In this document: positions 21,456-26,730 of the stretch, piece after piece
Layout: the number at the start of each line of letters is the position of its first letter
Position numbering within the stretch: position 1 is the first letter of the stretch
Origin: a virus
DNA length: 26,730 nt
Strand: one strand, 5' to 3'
IMG/VR virus record: IMGVR_UViG_3300034102_000874
Location: 1-26,730 of that record
Notes under the pieces: model-generated
Database searches by the model: none
What the model saw: the letters and a program-made list of their open reading frames with translations, nothing else
What the model was told of the DNA's origin: nothing
Program-made: the position numbers and the translations under genes

Positions 21456-24271
21456 TAGGATACCCTCCATCCGGCTGCGCCTGAACCATTGCTAGTGGCA
21501 TCATAAATCAATTCAGCGTAGTCATTAGGTGCCAGAATGATGTCGGCACCTGTTGAGCTAAACATCCTATTCGCTGCTGTGGATGATGCGCTGTTGTGGG
21601 CCAGCGTTAAGTTCGCTGTACCAACATTGTAAACTCTAACCATGCGTCCATCGACATGGGTTCCACCAGATGGAGGTGCAATGCCTGTAAGACTAGCTGC
21701 TGATGTGCAATTGATGCGCTGAAAAGCTGAAGCAGTAAGGGTAAGATCATTCGTATTGGCAGAGAAGGCTGTGGTTGATGAAGGGAAGGATAGGGAGCCG
21801 CCAGAAGAAGACCCAACGGTTGTGCTTGAATTTGTGGTAATTGCAAGCACACCTAAAGTAGCTCTTTCCATTCCCAAATCATATGTGGATAGCGTAGAAG
21901 AATTACTCCATCCTATACCTCTGCCAGAAGGTAATGCGATGCTTCTAGTGTTACCTTGCCAGCTTCCAGCATTCATTTCAACTTCTGTAGAGTTTGCAGA
22001 TATTCTACAGAAACCACCTCCTGAAACACCAAGTCCATATGCTACAGTGTTTGCCGGGAAATCAAATCTATTCCCTGTCGCAGTTATACCAAAACCACCA
22101 CCACTTACTTTGTAGAACCTTCCAAACTCTACCCCATCAACATTTTTAAGAATTATAGTTCCATTCCCACCACTACTTCCCTGCGCTCCCGGTTGAAGAA
22201 TAATGTTTCCACCAGCACCTACACCAGAGCCATTACCAGCCGTGATGGTTACATTACCACCAGCACCAGATGTGGCGTTTGCTCCAGCAATTACTAGAGA
22301 CCTGACCAATCCTGTTCCAGCCTGCGCTAAACCAATCGTGCAGATGTTACTTGCCCATGTAATCCCTAATCGTTCATAGTTACTCGCATCCGTGTAGGTG
22401 TTGTATACCCGGAAGGTCTGTGCGTTGGTGCCGTTGCGTTGGGCTAATGTATTTGTTGCTTCTGACAACAATGAGCATACTACTGTTGCACCATTAAAAC
22501 TAGACGACCAAACTATGCTATGATTGCTTCTAACCCATGTTTGATCTGTGTAATATCTAATGTTTTCTACGCTTCCGCTATATAATGCCAGTTGTCCATT
22601 ATTGTTGTTTTTAATTCCAACAGATTGTGATCCTCCAGTTAAATATGTTTCTGGTGTTGGCCCTATGTACAGCCGATTAAGATTTGCATTTAACCCAGTA
22701 CCAATGTTTCCACTTGAATCGACAAATGCTTTTATTCCCGCAGTACTATCCTGCCACTCCTGCAAATTACTTGTCTGCCCAGCAACCTGCTTAACCACAA
22801 CCTTTCCATCGCCACCTGTCGTAGCCTGTCTACCAGCCTGAAGAATTAACGAACCACCAGCACCACTCGTCACGCCAGATCCAGCAGTAAAGGTGAGGTT
22901 ATTACCTGCACCAGAAACTACAGGGACAGAGGATAGTGCATTGGTCAGCGAAGGATAGTTCTTTTCCCACAATTGATTGGCAGAATTGTAAACAATGGTT
23001 TGCCCATTGCTGGGTGACTGAGCGGAAACATCATGCAGTTCGTCTAGTTCGTAACCATTCTGAACCTTAACGAATATCTTACCATTGCTTGGATTTTTGT
23101 ATTCAACAATGCCCACATACACTAGATGAGAAGGAGCCAGTGGCTTTACATTTGTAAATGTTCCAGCTACTGAATCGCTGAGGTAAAGTTGATCTCCATC
23201 CTCATAGGCTTGTGTATTGATCCCTGTAATCAAACCAATGATCGTCACAAGTCCATTTGAATTATCAGCCAAATCCGCAGAGATCATCCCAAGAGTTTGA
23301 GCAGATGTATTGTCAGATGTAGCGAGAGCTTTGGCGACAGTAGGAAGCTGCCCAATTGCGTTATTGATGTAAACAACAGTCCCTTTAGTCAGCGTAGCCC
23401 CTGTATCGTTTCTGACCTGTACGACGACATTCTGAGTTGCACCAGCAACACCCCATGACAGATTACCAGCACCATCTGTGGTAAGAGTATTTCCTACCGT
23501 ACCATCAGCATTAGGCAGCGTCCAAATGCGGTTGCTGGCGATTGAGTCAGGTGCTTTGAATCCTACATAATTGGTGCCATTAGAGGCCAGTTCTACGAAT
23601 CGAATCTCGTTTGTACTGCCTGCACTGGTGGCATAAGGGTTTAATGAAAAGGATCCATTATAGTCAATGTAGCCTCTTACATTGTCGTTGCCATATTGCC
23701 ACTGTAGAAGATTTCCTCCCCTACCTTCGATGATTACCTTTCCCGCATTATAATCTGAAACTATGAATCCAGTTGGATAACCTCCAGATAAAACTAAGTC
23801 TCCTCCGTTAATAGCATCAATACCTTCAAGATTATTACTCGATCCAGCTTCTATATATAAGCTTGCTCCTTCTCTAGTAGGATTTTCTGGAAGTGGTGGC
23901 GTAATGACAACATAAGTATCATCTGATTTAGCAGATCCAAGTTCATATACAGAGGCATTGCGATCCAATACCGCTGAAGCGATAGGCCCCATGAAAACAT
24001 CTTTGACACCAGCAGTAAACACTACAGCAGCATTAGCATTAGTGGATGCTTGTACAGTGGTCCTAGTCAGCGTATTAACCGCTGAGTAAGTACCAATGCC
24101 TGTTTCCCATTCAGATCCATTGGAATTAACGATTACATAGGCACAAGTGTCGCCGATGGATAGCTGGGAAGCAAATGACCTATAACCAGAGGCAGCCCCT
24201 GCAAGGGTAGCAGGCCCTGTTCCAGTTACAGTAGTTGTTTCTTTTACTCTGTCAGCGACAATGTATGCCAT
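21455..24271 (-). CDS. Large tail fibre protein
   Basis: A 938-residue protein. The N-terminus (about 1-95: MAYIVADRVKETTTVTGTGP, then GIGTYSAVNTLTRTTV, then AGVKDVFMG) matches the common virion-attachment domain of phage fibres. Residues about 280-430 (GTVVYINNAIGQLPTVAKAL, then YVGIVEYKNPSNGKIFVKVQ, then ELDELHDVSAQSPSNGQTIV) form a widespread fibre module. Later parts contain glycine-rich repeats (SGAGGSLILQAGRQ, SGAGGNVTITAGNGSG, VGAGGNIILQPGAQGSSG) characteristic of elongated beta fibres. The C-terminus (MVRVYNVGTANLTLAHNS) is a compact beta domain seen at fibre ends. It is followed, with stop/start overlap, by the LamG-like gene, which may supply an exchangeable receptor-binding tip. 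Confidence 0.85.
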   Translation of the reverse strand: MAYIVADRVKETTTVTGTGPATLAGAASGYRSFASQLSIGDTCAYVIVNSNGSEWETGIGTYSAVNTLTRTTVQASTNANAAVVFTAGVKDVFMGPIASAVLDRNASVYELGSAKSDDTYVVITPPLPENPTREGASLYIEAGSSNNLEGIDAINGGDLVLSGGYPTGFIVSDYNAGKVIIEGRGGNLLQWQYGNDNVRGYIDYNGSFSLNPYATSAGSTNEIRFVELASNGTNYVGFKAPDSIASNRIWTLPNADGTVGNTLTTDGAGNLSWGVAGATQNVVVQVRNDTGATLTKGTVVYINNAIGQLPTVAKALATSDNTSAQTLGMISADLADNSNGLVTIIGLITGINTQAYEDGDQLYLSDSVAGTFTNVKPLAPSHLVYVGIVEYKNPSNGKIFVKVQNGYELDELHDVSAQSPSNGQTIVYNSANQLWEKNYPSLTNALSSVPVVSGAGNNLTFTAGSGVTSGAGGSLILQAGRQATTGGDGKVVVKQVAGQTSNLQEWQDSTAGIKAFVDSSGNIGTGLNANLNRLYIGPTPETYLTGGSQSVGIKNNNNGQLALYSGSVENIRYYTDQTWVRSNHSIVWSSSFNGATVVCSLLSEATNTLAQRNGTNAQTFRVYNTYTDASNYERLGITWASNICTIGLAQAGTGLVRSLVIAGANATSGAGGNVTITAGNGSGVGAGGNIILQPGAQGSSGGNGTIILKNVDGVEFGRFYKVSGGGFGITATGNRFDFPANTVAYGLGVSGGGFCRISANSTEVEMNAGSWQGNTRSIALPSGRGIGWSNSSTLSTYDLGMERATLGVLAITTNSSTTVGSSSGGSLSFPSSTTAFSANTNDLTLTASAFQRINCTSAASLTGIAPPSGGTHVDGRMVRVYNVGTANLTLAHNSASSTAANRMFSSTGADIILAPNDYAELIYDATSNGSGAAGWRVS

Positions 24272-24325
24272 TTCTGTTCCCTCTGCGTAGGTTCTATTAT
24301 ACTACTACTGATTTATATTACAACA

Positions 24326-24763
24326 CTACACTGCAATGTAGCCTGTAAGTTGCATTGTGTCTGAAGGTAAGCTTCCAAACCCAATTCCAGTGATAGAAAA
24401 ATTTAAATTGCAGGTTGTAAATGGAAGTGAAACTACGGCTGTTCCACTACCAGTAAGATAAGTCGTTCCATTTACTTGGACTGTAGGATAAAATGGAGAA
24501 GTTGCTCCTGTATATAGCGTTAGATATAGTTTAAGACCAGCGAATGCTGGATCAAAGTTGCCCTGATACTGTGCAGTGTTATTAGGAGGAGAACCTAAAG
24601 CGTCATTACCTATGTAGAATACACTAAAGCAAGGGGGTCCCGGAGGATCAGGTATATCTCCTTGTTGCGTAAAACTATAGTGCATTCTTGTCAGTGTACT
24701 GGGTGTATAAAATTGTCCACGACACACTGCACTATTATGAGGAACCCACAAACCTATGTTCAC
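24326..24763 (-). CDS. Small beta-rich virion-like protein
   Basis: A 145-residue protein beginning, from the GTG at 24763, NIGLWVPHNSAVCRGQFY after the initiator. The body is strand-rich with Pro, Thr and Gly (LKLYLTLYTGATSPFYPTVQ, TTYLTGSGTAVVSLPF), suggesting an extracellular beta-sandwich. The GTG overlaps the preceding stop as GTGA and has GGAG about 11 bases upstream. An ATG at 24790 in the same frame is an alternative but overlaps the upstream gene by 31 bases. It lies between two fibre-like genes, so a tail-tip or fibre-accessory role is likely by position. Confidence 0.6.
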   Translation of the reverse strand: MNIGLWVPHNSAVCRGQFYTPSTLTRMHYSFTQQGDIPDPPGPPCFSVFYIGNDALGSPPNNTAQYQGNFDPAFAGLKLYLTLYTGATSPFYPTVQVNGTTYLTGSGTAVVSLPFTTCNLNFSITGIGFGSLPSDTMQLTGYIAV

Positions 24764-25401
24764 GATGCAATATCTCCAACCATTACCCATGTATTAGGAC
24801 CAGTTTTAATAATACTACACCCAGCAAATGTTGCACGGATCTTAGGTCCAACAGCACTTGCTAAAGTTACACCAGATGCACCTACTACAGTAACTTGACC
24901 TGAGTTAGTTTGAATAAGATCTATACCAGTTCCAATAGGAAAATTTACAGAAGTATTCAAAGGAATAGTCACAGTAATAGGGGAGGTATTACTTAGTGAT
25001 ACCCTATTGTTGGCATCAGTCAGCGCAAGGGTATAGCTAGTTCCAGTTTGAGCGTTTAGTGTAGGAGCATAACTTCCACCAGAAGCATCAATGGTAATGT
25101 TAGAGCCTGAAGGTGTGACCGTGATGTTTGAGCCAGCGACAATGTTGAGTCCACCTGTAAGTGAATTCAAACTGGTAACACCACTATTGCTGACAGTAAC
25201 GGTTCCAGAAGAGCCAGACACACCTATGCCTGTACCTGCGCTGATAGTAACAGCACCAGTGTAACCATTAACGCTAGTCACTCCACCAGCAATAGACGCT
25301 ACAGTACACTTGTAAGTAGGTCCACCTGTAGGGGTAAACATTAACCAGTCTGTAGGTGCAGCTGTACCCGCAATAAGTTCATCTGGTCTTTTAGATGGCA
25401 T
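24760..25401 (-). CDS. Fibre-like protein with beta repeats
   Basis: A 213-residue protein. The N-terminus (MPSKRPDELIAGTAAPTDWL) is typical of phage fibre or appendage proteins. Residues about 40-110 hold repeated units of the form GVTSVNGYTGAVTISAGTGI and SGVTSLNSLTGGLNIVAGSN, the standard beta-stalk repeat of phage fibres. The C-terminal part (YTLALTDANNRVSLSN, NFPIGTGIDLIQTNSGQVTV, ATFAGCSIIKTGPNTWVMVG) closely follows the terminal domain of many phage structural proteins. It overlaps the preceding gene by 11 bases and the following one by 4. A short tail fibre or baseplate appendage is the best reading. Confidence 0.8.
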   Translation of the reverse strand: MPSKRPDELIAGTAAPTDWLMFTPTGGPTYKCTVASIAGGVTSVNGYTGAVTISAGTGIGVSGSSGTVTVSNSGVTSLNSLTGGLNIVAGSNITVTPSGSNITIDASGGSYAPTLNAQTGTSYTLALTDANNRVSLSNTSPITVTIPLNTSVNFPIGTGIDLIQTNSGQVTVVGASGVTLASAVGPKIRATFAGCSIIKTGPNTWVMVGDIAS

Positions 25402-26730
25402 CAGTCATCTCCTTATAATCCTCACAACTACTACACACAGGTTCACCATTACGGGATTTACCGAAGCGTCTACATTCAGTATACTTACCGCAATGGTAAA
25501 GATTAGATGACCCACAGCACCCTGTGTTTTTCTTTTCTGCACCTAAATAGATACAGCGTTTTTCAAATCGTTTTTGAATCTCAGCCATCTTGGCTTTTGT
25601 TTCATTAGACACAGTTCGTACAGTTTGTGGAAACGAAGGAACTTGTGTTGTTATTGGGGGTACTGCTAATACAGGAGAAACAGTAGTATCCCATAGAATG
25701 TAAGAAAATCTATCGTCACTATAACGCAATAAAGCTGACTCTGGAGGATCTCCTACAGGACCTAAATCTATTACATTACCATCTCCCGGAGGGGGAGGCC
25801 ATACAGGTGGCAAAGGATCCAGATCATGAATACAATCATTGATTACAGGATTAGGAAATCGAAGAGCGTACAGATTGATTTCAGGTTTACCTGCAATAGA
25901 AGGTACTGTGATTCTAGCATACCAGTGTGTATCAGTAACAACTTCATCATAAGTAGAATCATCTGTACCTGCAATAATCCATGGTCTACCGGGAATATCT
26001 CTTAATCGCACCGCTACACAAAAAGAACCCCTGTCAATCGTTTTGATAAGGACTTCATACCCACCTGCAAAATTCAATTGATAGTTCTGATAGGCATCAT
26101 CTACTTCTCCCGGACAACCTATCTCAAGTAAGTTTGTAGTAGGATCGCTGGGAGTAGGGTTAATAACTTCAGGTAATCTTCCTACACCACATCCACAGGG
26201 AGGTCCTGATTCTGTACCACAATTAGATGCGTTATAACCCAGCGCACCCCAACCGGGTCCCTGAAATCTAGGATCATAGTTTCCTATGTCAGTAGGTCTC
26301 ATAGAGACTGTAGCACACCCATGTGTGTATTTACCAAAGGGTAATCCACACCCTTCTCCATGTTCTCCTACTTGATCTTTACCACAAGCAAATAACCAAG
26401 GAGTTAAACTAACAGTCATAACAATAGATTTTACATCTGTAGAGCATTGTCCTTCCATGCTGAAAGGAATACGATCTGTTGTAAACAACCAACTAAGGTA
26501 TCTAGTGTTAATATCGACATCAGGAGCTAGTAGCCTATAAGCTACACCACTAGCAGCTTGACAAGTTACCCATTGGTTTTCTGCTAAAGGAGGATCAAAT
26601 TCACTTCCCGGAACTAATCGCTGCATAGACAATTCACAAGAAAGTGAATTAGCGTCTAATACTGTAATGCTAACTTGATTCCGTAAAGTTAAACCGTATC
26701 CGGGTATAGTACCATGACTGGTATCATCAC
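25391..26730 (-). CDS. Cys-rich virion-like protein, N-terminus cut by window edge
   Basis: About 445 residues are visible. The frame has no stop up to the right edge (upstream residues include TIPGYGLTLRNQVSITVLDA), so the real start lies outside the window; the in-frame TTG at 26632 is probably internal. Cys pairs and clusters occur throughout (CGKDQVGEHGEGCG, PPCGCGVG). The last 50 residues form a compact domain with Cys spaced as CIYLG, GCCG, YHCGKYTEC and VCSSCEDY, followed by a short tail. This resembles a zinc-ribbon-like domain I associate with proteins of Planctomycetes and some phages, where a CxHxG start, a second Cys pair and a final CxxC-DY recur. The remainder is Pro-rich and strand-like, as in tail tip or fibre base proteins. 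Function is unknown. Confidence 0.75.
   Translation of the reverse strand, partial: DDTSHGTIPGYGLTLRNQVSITVLDANSLSCELSMQRLVPGSEFDPPLAENQWVTCQAASGVAYRLLAPDVDINTRYLSWLFTTDRIPFSMEGQCSTDVKSIVMTVSLTPWLFACGKDQVGEHGEGCGLPFGKYTHGCATVSMRPTDIGNYDPRFQGPGWGALGYNASNCGTESGPPCGCGVGRLPEVINPTPSDPTTNLLEIGCPGEVDDAYQNYQLNFAGGYEVLIKTIDRGSFCVAVRLRDIPGRPWIIAGTDDSTYDEVVTDTHWYARITVPSIAGKPEINLYALRFPNPVINDCIHDLDPLPPVWPPPPGDGNVIDLGPVGDPPESALLRYSDDRFSYILWDTTVSPVLAVPPITTQVPSFPQTVRTVSNETKAKMAEIQKRFEKRCIYLGAEKKNTGCCGSSNLYHCGKYTECRRFGKSRNGEPVCSSCEDYKEMTDAI

Noticed and set aside
21756-22841. Rightward open frames opposite the large fibre gene
   Set aside because: Pro- and Leu-rich shadows of Gly/Ser/Thr-rich fibre codons, without ribosome sites.
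20682-24271. Diversity-generating retroelement acting on the fibre or LamG-like gene
   Set aside because: No reverse transcriptase gene, no template/variable repeat pair and no adenine-biased duplicate of a C-terminal segment could be found in the window.
26633-26730. TTG at 26632 as the start of the right-edge gene
   Set aside because: The frame stays open to the window edge with protein-like sequence, and no ribosome site precedes the TTG, so the gene is treated as truncated.
1-26730. CRISPR array or insertion sequence
   Set aside because: No regularly spaced repeats of suitable length, no transposase and no paired terminal inverted repeats were seen.

Overview
The window carries the structural half of a tailed double-stranded DNA phage or prophage with siphovirus-type morphogenesis genes. 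No integrase, polymerase, repressor or host housekeeping gene is visible, so free phage versus prophage cannot be decided. Base composition is moderately AT-rich. The host is uncertain: the Cys-rich C-terminal domain of the right-edge gene and the papain-type peptidase resemble proteins I associate with Planctomycetes, but this is only a weak pointer.

Layout. Positions 1-504 hold the start of an AT-rich leftward gene that runs off the edge. About 640 bases follow without a supportable gene, but with a C-rich tract (G-quadruplex-capable on the minus strand), two pairs of short direct repeats, a 14-bp palindrome and a 10-bp tandem repeat. Two small leftward genes (1148-1596) face the main operon across a 257-base divergent region that can fold into a run of hairpins. 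From 1854 to 16392 everything runs rightward: an unknown protein, small and large terminase, portal, prohead protease/scaffold, decoration-like protein, major capsid protein and a strong intrinsic terminator. Two small unknowns, neck and connector proteins, three tail-tube-like paralogs with an extra beta-rich protein, a tail assembly chaperone pair and the tape measure protein complete the run. The chaperone pair is joined by a -1 frameshift signal (slippery heptamer C CCA AAC, 7-nt spacer, GC-rich hairpin).

At 16392/16394 the rightward block meets a leftward block that continues to the right edge. In its own transcription order this block encodes a large Cys-rich virion-like protein (cut by the right edge), a glycine/serine/threonine-rich fibre-like protein, a small beta-rich protein, a 938-residue tail fibre, a LamG-like protein of much lower GC, small unknown and Ig-like proteins, a protein with an N-terminal signal or anchor, a papain-family (C1) cysteine peptidase with Cys, His and Asn all present, two small membrane proteins and a 411-residue unknown. 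Receptor binding and possibly host lysis are therefore grouped on the opposite strand to head and tail-shaft assembly. Genes in both blocks are tightly packed, often with stop and start codons overlapping (TAATG, TAGTG, ATGA, GTGA), implying translational coupling.

The most noteworthy items are the frameshift signal, the papain-like peptidase in a probable lysis or tail context, the structured leader before the packaging operon, and an excess of the hexamer TCAGCG on the plus strand in all three reading frames.
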